A stretch of 64,000 bases of DNA. Source: Siphonodentalium dalli (Eukaryota; Mollusca; Scaphopoda; Gadilida; Siphonodentaliidae). The position numbers were made by a program, and so were the translations under genes. This document shows, piece after piece, positions 43,942 to 56,209 of this stretch; within the stretch, counting starts at the first letter, position 1; every line of letters begins with the position of its first letter. The notes beneath the pieces were generated by a model, which worked only from the letters and a program-made list of their open reading frames with translations, was not told the origin of the DNA and made no database searches. Location: positions 120,845,989 through 120,909,988 of the forward strand of contig CP136068.1 of assembly GCA_032622095.1 (NCBI GenBank), in the 5' to 3' direction.

Positions 43942-44777
43942 TGAAGCAAAGCCCACACACTAATCAAATGTCAGTATGATATTGACTTTATGTATACGGA
44001 AAATGGTTCTCCTCCTTGTGAATAAACCCACAAACTGTTCTTACACCTTCACAGAGTCAGCTTATCGGTTTGCTATTTAACAGATTATAATTTGATCCCA
44101 GTTTACATTATACTCGGATAGCATTTGTCGGCGATCGAAGTGCGGGCGAAATTTTATTCGGCTTACTCATGTTGACTGTAGCATGGTCCGATTGAGAGTT
44201 ATAACGGCAGTGTAATAGATTCCACACGCTGCGCCGATTTGAGCTCAACGCACAGTGAAATGATGCATCGATTGTACAGAGAAGCTCAACCTCTCGCATT
44301 AAAAAGTCATAAATTCGGGGTCAAATAAATCGTAACATGTCTTGGTTATCGATCACCATTCATCATTGCGATTAGAAATTCACAAACCCGATGAATACAT
44401 CGTGGTCGAACAGAGCACACCATTTTATCTCTTTTTTGCATCTCCATTATCGGCGATCACTTTTCTGGTCCTCATACACTTATATTTGCCGTAAATTCTA
44501 TACTTGACCGAAATTTGTGCCGGTAATTGATTCATACTTGAGCAGAAAGGGTCAGGTTATTGCGAATCGGGCGGCTGGTTCGATTGGTGCAAGGAACGAC
44601 TTGTCTTAAGTTTCTCTTTCATGGTGGTAAAATCACATTTTAATAAAATATTTCCGTCTCAATGTTGGTATAATTGCTTAGTGAATGAAAAGTGCTATCT
44701 AGCTCTCGTATGTCGTTGTTTCTGAATCAACCTGCTACTCGAATGTCTGTTTATTTGCGAGAGCTCAATGTCATTGA
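43942..44777. other. Unannotated stretch
   Basis: No gene or repeat recognised. Confidence 0.35.
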
Positions 44778-45237
44778 AGGAATCAGGGAGCTAAATGTGT
44801 TCCAGAGTCGGGGAGCAAGTACACCGTGGAATGCTAAAGGTGAAGGTAGCTGAAGAATGACCTTCACCTGATACATGCGACTCGTTATTAAAGGATGACA
44901 TCGCGTTTAGTTGATTTGTACATCATATCTAAATAATTTAAACTGGTGAATTAATGGGGGAATGGATTTTTGTGAACGGGAAATTTATTTAACTATCTGC
45001 TGTAGTTCTGGGTTTTTCCAGATCAAATTTGGATGTGGGATAGCCCTGTCGTACACTTGGTGATTTATTTTAAAAAGTAAACACATGACCTATGATTTTT
45101 CTTGCATTTTCGCGATCAACTGGTGTCAATCTAGCTGGGTAAATACCACTGGTATGGCCTGCAGGCTTCAATTCAGTGAATTTGGCCGAAACGTTAACAC
45201 TGTCGCCTCTGGGAAACCATTTAGTTCAGTGATTCCT
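44778..45237 (+). mobile_element. 440-bp MITE-like repeat, copy 2
   Basis: Same order of blocks as 20,338-20,770: CTGAAGAATGACCTTCACCT, GTACATCATATCTAAATAAT, TTAATGGGGGAATGGATTTT, ATGACCTATGATTTTTCTTG, GCCGAAACGTTAACACTGTC. A ~25-base block (TTATTTAACTATCTGCTGTA) is present here but not in copy 1. Confidence 0.75.
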
Positions 45238-45359
45238 GAATAGACTGGTTCCTGGTCCAAAACTCTGCAAATCAGAAAATATGGGCAAACCGACCCTCCA
45301 TGTAATAGAGGGGATTGCGATACTATAGCGGACACCAGGCGGCATAACACATATGTTAA

Positions 45360-45821
45360 AGGTACTCAATCCGATCAGACGCTCCTAAATTACTATTTCT
45401 TTGGCTTCGGGGGGGGGGGGGGGTATTTGATTCGAGTCGAGGAACCCACCAATCAAAGCTCAGAGTGGTCAGATATCGATTTTTGAAGTTTGTTATTTCT
45501 CGAGATGTGTAATAATATGTCGCCCAGAAACACGTAGTCAAACGGAGGGTCTCGGACAAAATTTCGGATGAACATGGATAACTCTAAAATCAAGTGGTAA
45601 TGCGGTCAAATTTCGTGATACTTTAGTGATAATACGGCCATATTTTGTTGAAGTAAATGTTGATAAATAACAAGTTTTGGGAAAGTTTATACCAAGGTTG
45701 ACAGTGGTTGGCATTATTTTGTTGCAATAAATCGATTCTGATAACTAAAAGCGTATTTTGAAAATTTTGTCTTGTTGTATCTTGATGGTATATGGGGACC
45801 GTCTGATCAGATTGAGTACCT
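45360..45821. mobile_element. E5 element, 462 bp
   Basis: TTAA flanks at 45,356-45,359 and 45,822-45,825. Ends are AGGTACTCAATCCGATCAGA, CG and the inverse CGTCTGATCAGATTGAGTAC, CT (22 bp, one mismatch). The interior is non-coding with a poly-G run at 45,409-45,423. A truncated relative is at 11,352. Confidence 0.88.
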
Positions 45822-45825
45822 TTAA

Positions 45826-46161
45826 TGGGTATAGCCCATTACTAAGCATTATAGGCGGTCATAAGCTGCCCAATGACAGTTGCTTTTTTGGGGGGAGTTG
45901 GTGGTTTGTGCGTGGAGTGATTACCTATCAAATTATTTATAGTTTGAACCTACTTTATTCAAACACAAGACCAATATACGTACAGGTAGATACAATCGTA
46001 TAAGACATGACATATGTAGAGAGAGTAGTTGACATACAATTTCTCCTGTATCTTATCTGATATTTGGAGGCATGTTATTTCGTTTGGAAACGGACACGCG
46101 ACAGTAAGCTATCAGCTTTTATGGTCGTTCCGCCCATTCAGAGAGATCATTCCCATTATTC
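45826..46161. other. Unannotated stretch
   Basis: No gene or repeat recognised. Confidence 0.35.
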
Positions 46162-46165
46162 TTAA

Positions 46166-46499
46166 AGGGATACTGTACACTATAACCGGCCATTTATGGG
46201 ACCATCTCCTTTTATACTCAACAGAATATATGCAACAAATGAATGAATATGAGCCATGGATTAGTACAAAATACATCCATGTGCTCTATGTGAACGTAAG
46301 ATGGTAATTATAATGAAAATGAGTTTATGACTCGTTCATTTCCATTATAATTACCATGTTATAATATTTGCATCGTTCATAAAGTAAATTAGTGTATTTT
46401 TGCACTAATCCAAGGCTCGTTAATTTGTTGCATATATTCTGTTGAGTATAACATTAGATGGTGCCATAAATGACCGGATTTAGGGTATATAATACCCCA
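46166..46499. mobile_element. E7 fold-back element, 334 bp
   Basis: TTAA flanks (46,162-46,165; 46,500-46,503). The left half (CGGCCATTTATGGGACCATC, TATACTCAACAGAATATATG, CAACAAATGAA, GATGGTAATTATAATG) is matched in reverse by CATTATAATTACCATG, TTGCATATATTCTGTTGAGT and GATGGTGCCATAAATGACCG. Nearly the whole element folds on itself. The 92-codon frame in its left arm is not credited. Confidence 0.88.
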
Positions 46500-46720
46500 T
46501 TAAGATGGTAACATGTATAAAGATATTGATACCATGTCGTCTCGTGATAATCTCACTAAAGCAGCACGGGATCTTGTATCTGTCTGTTGTTGCTATTTGG
46601 TTGGGTATAATTATAAAGTGGCTGTATACATGACTGGCTATGCCTTCGCTGATGTATTGCCCGCGTATATAGTGAAATCGAGAAGCGTGGAGAGTAGGAG
46701 GGGTCAGGTCAGAGATGTAG

Positions 46721-47750
<1,030 letters not shown>

Positions 47751-47753
47751 ATA

Positions 47754-47966
47754 CAGTAATGCCCTAAATAATCGACTCCTTAACCTCATCAGAATTATGG
47801 GTAATTTTTCAGGATTTAGTCGGAAATATGGCTTGTTGCTATTCATCGGAAAGCTCTCACTGAGAGCTTTCCGATGAATGGCAACAGGCCATATTTCCGA
47901 CTTAATCCTGAAAAATTACCCATAATTCTTATGTGGTTAAGGAGTCGATTATTTAGGGCATTACTG
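47754..47966. mobile_element. Tc1/mariner-like fold-back MITE, copy 1
   Basis: TA at each side (47,752-47,753; 47,967-47,968) with CAGTAATGCCCTAAATAATC at the left and its exact inverse at the right. The arms of ~100 bp (AATTATGGGTAATTTTTCAG, AAATATGGC, TTCATCGGAAAGCTCTCA) meet at CTCTCACTGAGAG. TA target and CAGT start fit Tc1/mariner MITEs. Confidence 0.88.
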
Positions 47967-47969
47967 TAG

Positions 47970-48500
47970 TACACAAGAGTAACGGCATACAGATATGTTC
48001 AACCAACTTCCATCAGATATCGATCTCTGAAATGAACTTATCCAATTGTTGGTAGTTATCCTGAGTTTAATATCACAGTAATTGTTCATGTTTGTCAAAC
48101 GATCAGAAATTAATTGTATAATGAAGAATGATAACCCTAATATAAACAGCAAAATCTGCAACGTTGTCCGGCGCTTCTTTGATAAGCGTTCTGAATCATT
48201 AGCATGCATTCCATCACCCAATATAACACATATAGTAATATAGATATGCCATGTTCACATGTAAATATTTATTAATTATTGTTGTATTATACATTGTATT
48301 GTTAGCTTATACTGCCTTTATTGGTGTTTATGCAAATAGATCGTATCGTATCGTTTATGTCGCTGAATTTGTCACTGTCGCATGGTTGCGAGCATTGGGT
48401 TATCTATATAGATATGTGACAAGGAATGTGGTCAAAATGTTTTTGTTATTCATATTTTCCGATGACGCGAGATGCATGAAATGAAAGGTCTATTCGAATA
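47970..48500. other. Unannotated stretch
   Basis: No gene recognised. The frame at 48,251-48,484 starts with a hydrophobic stretch (LLIIVVLYIVLLAYTAFIG), which could be a signal/anchor, but nothing else supports a gene. Confidence 0.25.
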
Positions 48501-48502
48501 AA

Positions 48503-48745
48503 GACGAGAGGCCGATCACGATCGGCAGATGTTAACCCATCCCTTGGCGATAAAAATTTAATATGATCGGATAAATGAGAGTTTTGGTGTTCAATTATAG
48601 AGTATACTGTTATGTACTATTATAGACAAATGTACATAACACAAATTATTGGAATTTATGGGTCACTGGCATTTATATAAGAGAATGCACTGGTACAGAA
48701 TCTGTAATGCTAAACCGCCACAGCCAGCAAGCCCATGGGTTAAAT
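48503..48745 (-). mobile_element. E4-like relic
   Basis: CACTGGCATTTATATAAGAG, AATGCACTGGTACAGAATCT, GTAATGCTAAACCGCC, then CCCATGGGTTAA (48,732-48,743) are a worn cassette arm and E4 right end. Just before lies the GAGAGGCCGATCACGATCGG / TTAACCC motif seen at 13,815. Confidence 0.45.
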
Positions 48746-49301
48746 GTGTAGGTGTGACCTGGACATGGAATACTTGGGTTAAGAGAGTCCAATTTAAGTT
48801 TACAATAATAATGTGTCCTAGTATACAGATAAGCAACCTCACCACTGACCCATTAATATCAATTATATAGCAGCACAGATGTCCATGTCTACTGTTAATA
48901 GCATGTGATGTTTATTGTTGAATCTTTATTTTAAATTAGATGCCATAGCCTTATGTATCAGATTATTTGCACATTGGCATAAGTCCAAAGGCAATTGGTG
49001 AATTGGATTTAATGTTGCTCCAAACAGATTTACCAGTACATAACACAAGATTTTGGACCGATTTAATCAAATTTGGTGTGGTGATTCGGGGTACCCTTGG
49101 CAGAGTTATAATGGTGTTAGTTTTTCAATTTTTTTTAACTTATTTAAAAAAATTAAAGGGACACATTGGAAATCTTTTTATCATAATCATCAATATCTAA
49201 ATGAAAACAAATGACAATGTCAATGACATTTTTTTTATTATTATTATAAAAGTTAAAAATAAATTAAAAAAAAAATCGATTCAATTTTTCATTTTTTTTT
49301 C
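48746..49301. other. Unannotated stretch
   Basis: AT-rich and probably the left part of the element at 49,302, but no second copy is available to prove it. Confidence 0.3.
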
Positions 49302-49712
49302 GAAAAAGGGTCATAACTCCTTTAAAATTAATCGGATCAAACCCATATTCGAACTCGATCTGTATTTTGGGCCGAGAAACTCACATACCAAATTTGGTTC
49401 CGATCAGATAAAAAATGTTTGAGTTATGGCAGAATGCGTGAATTCTAAGTCGAAAAAGGGCCACAACTCTGTACAAAAAAGTTGGATCAAACCCATATTC
49501 GAACTCGATCTGTATTTTGGGCTGAAAACCCCATATACAAAATTTGGTTTTGATCAGGTAAAAAATGTTTGAGTTATCGCATTACACGTAAAGTGTCTAC
49601 GGACGGACAGACGGACGGACAGACGGACGGACAGACGGACGGACGAACGACGAGTGGTCAATCCGGACAACGACACTATGTTTACCATACATGGTATGGG
49701 TAAACATAAAAA
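49302..49712 (+). mobile_element. Core-repeat element, family iv
   Basis: Two 150-bp monomers start at 49,302 and 49,452 (CGAAAAAGGGYCAYAACTCY, GGATCAAACCCATATTCGAA, CTCGATCTGTATTTTGGGC, AAAAAATGTTTGAGTTATSG). Then come GGACGGACAGAC repeats (49,600-49,645), CAATCCGGACAACGACACTA and a terminal hairpin (ATGTTTACC-ATAC / GTATGGGTAAACAT) at about 49,678-49,708. Confidence 0.85.
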
Positions 49713-50089
49713 CCGAGTTGTAAATTAGAAAGCAGACGTGCTTTGTTGCTCATCTTCATCATGATATCAGAATAAAGACAATGTGGATTAAAACTCAAAA
49801 GTAGCAGTGCTGCGCTACTAATCTGCTTCTTGATATCCGAACTATAAGAAGGAGTTTCAGACTCCAAAACGCCAACGCTGCGTTGCTAATCTGCTATATG
49901 TAGCTACCGTATAGTTACATGTATCCAGGATCTCCCGAAATGAGCGCATCAGTTTACTCGGGATTTAAAATCTCACCGGAAACGAAACTGCAACTTTTAT
50001 CGTCTGCTCTGTTGTTATTTTTCATCGACCGAATGAATGGGTTATGAAAAATTACGGAAAACTTGGAAATGAGCTTTGGCCTCTCAAGC
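49713..50089. other. Unannotated stretch
   Basis: A short imperfect repeat (GCTGCGCTACTAATCTGCT and GCTGCGTTGCTAATCTGCT, about 49,809 and 49,877) is all that is visible. Confidence 0.35.
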
Positions 50090-50093
50090 TTAA

Positions 50094-50461
50094 AGTGATG
50101 TGAAACACTCCGGTTGGGTGATCAAATAGAAATGGAGAATAATCTTGCTCAAAGTAGTTATTTTTTGTGAATATTAATCCAAATTTACAAAACACACCGG
50201 CAGTCTTATATATTTATTAAATGCAAAGAGAATCGATGGCGAAATCATTTGCGTTAGTTTATCGCCGATTGTTGCGTCCCGAATCGAGATGTAAATATTT
50301 ACAATTGAGCATAGTTCAGACGGTGTTTTCTATGGAATTGTATGGTCGATTTCTTTGAGATTTTGGGCGATGTTAGTAGAATGCTACATTCCCCCAGTTG
50401 GCATAGTGCCTGAGTACTAATTTATCAGTTTCATGCACCCGAACAAGTACATACTATGTCT
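50094..50461 (+). mobile_element. R375 element, copy 2
   Basis: TTAA at 50,090-50,093 and 50,462-50,465. The blocks are the same as in copies 1 and 3. The right TTAA is at the same time the left target copy of E1 copy 4. Confidence 0.9.
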
Positions 50462-50465
50462 TTAA

Positions 50466-50926
50466 TCCTTTACCCAACAAAACGCCCAGAAAAATAGCCC
50501 AAAAATGAAGCTGCAACAGCATAAATTATCTTGGGTCTGTCTCAATAGAACCATACAAATATGGATATCATTGGAACCGGCTCATTGACCACATTGTGAT
50601 AGTTACAGTTATGCCCTGTGCCAATGCATTCTCTTATATATGCGAGTCGACCATAGGTCGCCTCGCATATATAAGAGAATGTATTGGCCTAAAAAAATCA
50701 TTTTTTAACACTGTTTACCATTTTTTCTTACATTCTTTGACAATTTTATAATTTTTTCTTACATTTTTTAACAATTTTTATAATATTTTTCTACATTCTT
50801 TGACAATTTTATCATTTTTAATATGTGTTAAGCCAATGCATTCTCTTATATATGCGAGGCGACCTATGGTCGACTCGCATATATAAGAGAATGCATTGGC
50901 ACAGGGCCGTTTTGTTGGGTAAAGGG
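50466..50926 (-). mobile_element. E1 element, copy 4 (inverted)
   Basis: 461 bp, TTAA on both sides (50,462-50,465; 50,927-50,930). It reads with the long arm first: CCTTTACCCAACAAAACG, ATCTTGGGTCTGTCTCAATA, CATTGTGATAGTTACAGTTA, TGCCCTGTG. Palindromes are at 50,621-50,687 and 50,833-50,899. The spacer holds three ~45-bp steps of TTTTTCTTACATTCTTTGAC, AATTTTATAAT, so this spacer was internally amplified. Confidence 0.9.
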
Positions 50927-50930
50927 TTAA

Positions 50931-52087
50931 GATGACTGGAACTGCTCGTTGATGTTGGCAGACTATTGTTATCAGATGGTTTCTTTGGGATATCGAAAAT
51001 TCTATAAATGCCGCCATTTGTGTTGTCAAATTTGAAGTTATGACTGTGGTACATGTCACCTGATGGATGGACGAGGTTTGACACCTTTAGTAACATGGTG
51101 TTTGGGAAGATACTGGGTGACCTGATGTATGCATCCTGGCATAGTAATGTCCAATTCATTTCATCCACGTGCATTTAAAGATTAATTAAAGATGAATTAA
51201 AGATGCAACCGGCACTATACACCTGTCGTTGTAACAGCCACAGGTGTAGACTAGGACAGTAACATAATCTACCGGTCACCCTTTCGTATAAATGTCGAAA
51301 GAGATTATATGTCTCAGTCAAGATGCAATCAATGTTATAATGCATTGAACAGTCGAATTTGAATTGACTGCTGGGGAATTTTCATGACTGTTCTATATGC
51401 ATAAGCTCCGCATGGGTTAGACGAATGTATACATGTAATAGTTTACTAATGGCGAATATCGCCAGATATTTACTAGCGTTTTCTTTATCCCCCGAGTAAT
51501 TGTTAATGTCCCTCTATATATATGTCGAAATGATTATAGTAAATAATCTAAAACATTGACAAATATATTTTAACCCCGCCTGCATGCACGATCCAGTCCG
51601 TGCGGTTCGAAACATCCCGTTATAACAATAAGACATACCACTTTTAATCGCTTGAGACGTCCCAAGTTATTATTTTCAATATATGATGTATGCAATTAAG
51701 ACTATACAGATATCGCAAAGTCGATAATGAATTTGCTGCTACAAGAGTTTAGACAATTTATACCTCACACGTGACTGCTTTCTATTTTGTATGAAAATGA
51801 GTTCCACTAATATCTACGCCCATTCATCTATAGAATCAACGGCAAACGGCAACACCTCCGCGACGTGATGCCATATATCAATCGTAATTTAAATTTACTG
51901 AACAGTTGATAGAAAGTTTAGGACCACATGATAGCACCCTGTGGGCGAATCTTTTGACTAGTAATGAGTAAGGCAAAATATCGAATTTACAACCCCACCA
52001 TATATAATTTAGATTTCCTTTCATGATAAAAGTATAATGTGAAACAATAAAGTATCCCGGTGTCCAATATATGAACTTACAATTACA
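50931..52087. other. Unannotated stretch
   Basis: No gene recognised. Frames of 93 and 118 codons on the minus strand start here and run into E1; they are chimeric. Confidence 0.4.
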
Positions 52088-52163
52088 TACAAGGTACCAG
52101 TTTTAGAACATTTGCACCGCAATATATTGTGCGGTGCAAATGTTCTAAATCTGGTACCTTGTA
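52088..52163. mobile_element. 76-bp near-perfect palindrome
   Basis: TACAAGGTACCAGTTTTAGA, ACATTTGCACCGCA / TGCGGTGCAAATGTTCTAAA, CTGGTACCTTGTA with one arm mismatch and a 5-base centre. Probably a small fold-back element; only one copy is present. Confidence 0.8.
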
Positions 52164-52418
52164 CATGTGTGTATAATATACGTTTGTGTTAGAAGAAAAC
52201 ATATGATTTTTTAACATCGGGTTGTGGCCGATAGGCTCTGCTAAATTATATATATATATACAGTAATATAGCTGTGTTCTAACTTGTTAAGTCACGCGAC
52301 CTCTATATACGAGTAAATCAAAGATGGCTGTCATTAAGTAGAAATCAGATATAGTCTTAAGATTTTTGCTCCTGTCGTTTCAATCTTTAATTGCATGAGT
52401 ACAGAACGACAACAGATA

Positions 52419-52502
52419 CAGTAATGCTCTAAATAATCGACTCCTGAAAAGTTACCCATAATTCTGCTGTGGTTAAGGAGTCGATTATTTAGAGCATTAC
52501 TG
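52419..52502. mobile_element. Tc1/mariner-like fold-back MITE, copy 2 (deleted)
   Basis: 84 bp with TA flanks (52,417-52,418; 52,503-52,504) and ends CAGTAATGCTCTAAATAATC. It keeps GTTACCCATAATTCT and GGTTAAGGAGTCG of copy 1 but has lost the central palindrome. Confidence 0.88.
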
Positions 52503-52806
52503 TATGAGATTGAGTCCAATCATCGCGATTAATGGATGCTCTGACATATATGACTGACTCAAAGACAGATATTCAGAAGAAATTCTTTAGTGTAATCATA
52601 TCGTTTACGTTTTAACAGGGAACCTTATAAAGTCGAAAAATAACGCGGGTAATATATTTCTATGTTAATATACTGTTGCTTAATAGTTTATTCATCAGTA
52701 GGCGAAGGTCCCAGCTCGAGATCACATTATGTAAGGGAATTTGTGGGTGAGTGTGCTTTGCCCCACTTACAATAATGGAAGTTCTCCAGGGTAATTAATT
52801 CAATGT

Positions 52807-52955
52807 TTTTTGGCGATATCGGTTCACTAAAGTCACCAAAAAGCATGCAATTTAGAGCTGGAACCATCTCATACTTTGAAGTTTTGGCGATATCGGTTCA
52901 CTAAAGTCACTAAAAAGCATGCAATTTAGAGCTGGAACCATCTCATACTTTGAAG
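52807..52955 (+). repeat. 74-bp tandem duplication
   Basis: TGGCGATATCGGTTCACTAA to CATCTCATACTTTGAAG occurs twice, 74 bp apart, with one difference (CACCAAAAAG / CACTAAAAAG). Very recent. Confidence 0.95.
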
Positions 52956-53219
52956 TAGATTATCGAGGAACAAATTTAACAAAATAAATATATTCCCTGT
53001 TTGTTCAATGTTATAATGTTCCCTGTCAGAAAGGGTCAAAACATCACAAAGTTACAAGGTTTTGTACTGGTAGAATATGACCTCTACGGGCGTTAGCCAG
53101 AGTAGAGATTCATGGCATGATCTACATAAATAAGTCGCCGGAAAATCACAAACACATTGTGATATTTCGCATCAACGCAGTGCGCCAGGCGTGCGACATC
53201 TCTTATACGATGCAATCCG

Positions 53220-54330
53220 GATTGCAATTCTGCTTGGGAAATTGGAAATCACCCTAAATTAAGCATGATTGCGCGTCGCCATCGCTCTTCTCTAGAGTAA
53301 TGACGTTTTTAAATAATGAATGTTCCGGCGTTACGCGGTGTGCTACCGTTGTGTTTGTGAGCCAGCTTAATAATTATGTGTTACGTCGAGAAAAATTCTA
53401 TAAAACGAAGCCGAGGGCTCCGCGCGGAGGGAACCATAATTTGAAATCCATATCTTCAACAACTGGTCTTTCGTTGTATTACAATTATAAACGGTTAAAA
53501 ACAATAAGCGCCTTCATCCATTGCATTGTGTATGGAGGCACATGAGGCCGATTCCACCAAGAAACGTTACGTATATGTTATTCAGTATATGAATTATTCC
53601 TGTAATCTTCGTTTTCGATAAGTTTAAAACCGGCCGGGAAAAACAGTTTTTCACGACCAAAATTTATTATTAATTTGAACACCCAAGGATAGGTGCCATT
53701 ATAAAAGACCATTAATTTTATGCATCGTGTGTGTGAAAACGAAGTGAAGTTTTCAACATGCGACTATAAATTATGTCATAGATTTCACAAAACTTCATTT
53801 CTGCACGCGAAATTGTAAATCACCCTAAATTGAGCATTATTGTCGTTCCCAACGGTCTTATCCAGTGTAATGACGTTTGTAAATAATGAATGTTCCTCAG
53901 ATACGCGGTGGGCTGCGATTGGTGTTTGTGAGCCGGCTTAAATATGTTGTGTTACGTCGAAAAAAAGCTATAAAATGAGACCAAGAGCTCCGCGGAGCGA
54001 ACCATAATCTAAAATCAATCTCAACAACATATCTTCCGTCAAATTACAATTATAAACGTATCAACAACATAAACCCCCGCCTCTCACATATTGCACCACA
54101 CCCCAGGAAACCAAGGAAGTGCACAGTTGTATTCAGTTGCATAACACCGAAGAAGTGGTGTTACTGGTGTGGTAAGCTTGAGTGCATGGGGACTCTATGA
54201 CGTCGCTGCTGGGAATTATTCATGGACTTTTTCTATTACGACATTTAAACCCGGGTTATTCATGACCAAATTTATTATTTAAACGCACAAGAATAGGTGC
54301 CATTACAAAAGACCTAGTAATTTCTTCGAT
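53220..54330 (+). repeat. Tandem duplication, ~0.6 kb units
   Basis: About 53,225-53,740 and 53,815-54,330. Shared blocks are AATCACCCTAAATT, GTAATGACGTTT, AAATAATGAATGTTCC, GTGTTTGTGAGCC, GTGTTACGTCGA, CTATAAAA and ACAATTATAAACG, then AATAGGTGCCATTA. Each unit keeps a TATAAAA 15-17 bases after TTACGTCGA, like a minimal CRE-TATA promoter. The 81-codon frame in unit 1 (53,300-53,545) is broken by a stop in unit 2, so it is not conserved as protein. Confidence 0.75.
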
Positions 54331-55280
54331 TCTAAACGTGCTAAACGAACTGAAGTTATTAACTGATATGGCTGCATTATTCTCTTACAATACACTTATG
54401 GGAGTATAAATTAATTTGAAGACGATCAACAGTTTAGTCACACGAGAAGCCATCATGCTACACACAGAAATGAAAATACCATGAACCAATAATGCATAAT
54501 ACACGCCTGTATTTGTCCCAGCCTGAGACATCATGGCATTAACCAGAAACGGGAAATTGGGAAAGCCCCTCATTGCTGCTGGCGGGGCCAGTTCACTACA
54601 TTTTAAGATTTACGCAGATTTTGGACCAGGAACCAGTCTAGTTAAAAAGATACATTGAATGCGCACTGCTAAACATACACGAGAGTCACATCTGGATGAT
54701 AGCATTGCGCCGTCTGAATCACCAGATACCTTCCTTACTGCTTTAGTGCCAGCTAAAGACGAAGGGACACACAAACAGCGCAATTATCTTCTGCCCAGTC
54801 ACCGTCCTGCATTACCATTATTGGGATCTTGGACGTAACCATACAGATACAGAATGCAGACGGCAGCTTATATATGCAGAACCGTAGAGACGATGAAAGA
54901 CTTTGAATGTATGTTACAAACCTGGAATGGTTTTAAATGTAAATGCAGTGCCTGTAGGATATCCTAATTATATGCATATGTTTTGTATTTTAATCCGCAC
55001 TCTCTGGTCAGGTATCTCTGAATGGAACAAAACGTGTTATCCAGGAATGAAATATGGACTCGTTGTGCACATTACTCTGCCGTATATGAATATACAAATT
55101 TGTGTCTTACGCTTTTGATCCAGTCAGGGCTACCTGTCCTCCGGGATTTTACTCGTCTTTTACAAAGTTTTAGCTAATATAATTTATTTTTCAGATAGGT
55201 TGTGTTTTATTCACGTTACTATTTATGTACATATCATTGTTTTACAAGTCAGTTAAGAGCTTAATGCTCATGTTTGTAAT
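54331..55280. other. Unannotated stretch
   Basis: No recognised gene. Several 60-70-codon frames, none with a familiar motif. Confidence 0.3.
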
Positions 55281-55322
55281 TTTAAATGCCTGACTTTATA
55301 AATAAAGCTTTTGAACTTTGAC
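55281..55322 (+). other. Possible retroelement or transcript 3' end
   Basis: GACTTTATAAATAAAGCTTT then TGAACTTTGAC contains AATAAA and resembles, from memory, 3' ends of non-LTR elements and expressed 3' UTRs. No reverse-transcriptase remnant was recognised upstream. Confidence 0.25.
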
Positions 55323-55685
55323 ATAGCAATGTCCATTTACTAAGCATTTGCATCTATACTTTGAGATGAAACCAAATCTATAATTAAAGTACTTTTCCTA
55401 CCATCCGCCCGATTCGTAGTAACCTGGCCCTTTTTGTCCCATTGCCCTCGTGGTCATGTTTAGTGCCACTATCTACCTATACTGTATGGAAGACTGATTG
55501 TTTCAGTTGGTCTCATATATATACCGGCTGTTTGTAATTAGTGTATATGTTAGTCTAGGTCACTCCGAGCCTAAAATGCATGGACACATTGCATAAGAAA
55601 TCACCGTCATGTGAAACTCAGCTAATCACAAACACCAACCTGTATTAAATAGTTGATAGGAAACAGACAGTAAGTGGTGAAAATT

Positions 55686-56099
55686 CTAATTTTCTTCCGA
55701 ATTTTTTTGATTTCGTGTTTCTAGGGGAAGGGTATCGAACAATGGTCGGAAAAAACTTGCCGAGAGGTGGGTGAGTCTCAAAAATGGCCAAAAGTAAAAA
55801 AAAAAATCATCATACGTGTCTGTAATTATTGTCCGACACTCCCCCTGATTGGCTCCGGCCCATCCTACTTGCCGCGATTTATGATTGGCTGGTACTGACG
55901 TAAACACATTTTGAAAGTAATGGGACATCAAGCTATTTATTCCAGTCTTCAAACGCCTATATGTTCTAGATAGTGACATGGTCAAATGACTAACATGCGC
56001 CAAATACCAATGAGTGAACACAACGATTTTGCTGTTTTTCGTCAGTAATGTTGGCTCTCTTCCAAAGAAAAACGAAGACACTGCCATTTCCTTGACCAT
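55686..56099 (-). CDS. 137-codon ORF, unrecognised (weak)
   Basis: Minus-strand frame starting MVKEMAVSSFFFGREPTLL. It includes a phenylalanine-rich run coming from a poly-A/T tract, and no domain is recognised. Length alone is not convincing in DNA of this composition. It overlaps the CCAAT/CRE cluster at 55,848-55,910, which makes coding less likely. Confidence 0.1.
   Translation of the reverse strand: MVKEMAVSSFFFGREPTLLTKNSKIVVFTHWYLAHVSHLTMSLSRTYRRLKTGINSLMSHYFQNVFTSVPANHKSRQVGWAGANQGECRTIITDTYDDFFFYFWPFLRLTHLSASFFRPLFDTLPLETRNQKNSEEN
55848..55910 (-). promoter_or_regulatory. Possible CRE plus two CCAAT boxes
   Basis: Read on the minus strand: TTACGTCAG (about 55,897-55,905), AGCCAATCAT and GGAGCCAATCAG, the two CCAAT cores 36 bp apart (55,884-55,888 and 55,848-55,852 as ATTGG on +). 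This spacing is typical of NF-Y-type promoters. No downstream gene is recognised, so this is a weak call. Confidence 0.25.
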
Positions 56100-56209
56100 A
56101 AGGTGGCTATCTATCCATTTTTATGAACATTCCGATCTACCATATAAATATAGCCTCGGAAATATAACGGGGTGTGGGCTTACTTTGTTTAGAAGTTCAT
56201 ACTTTTGAT

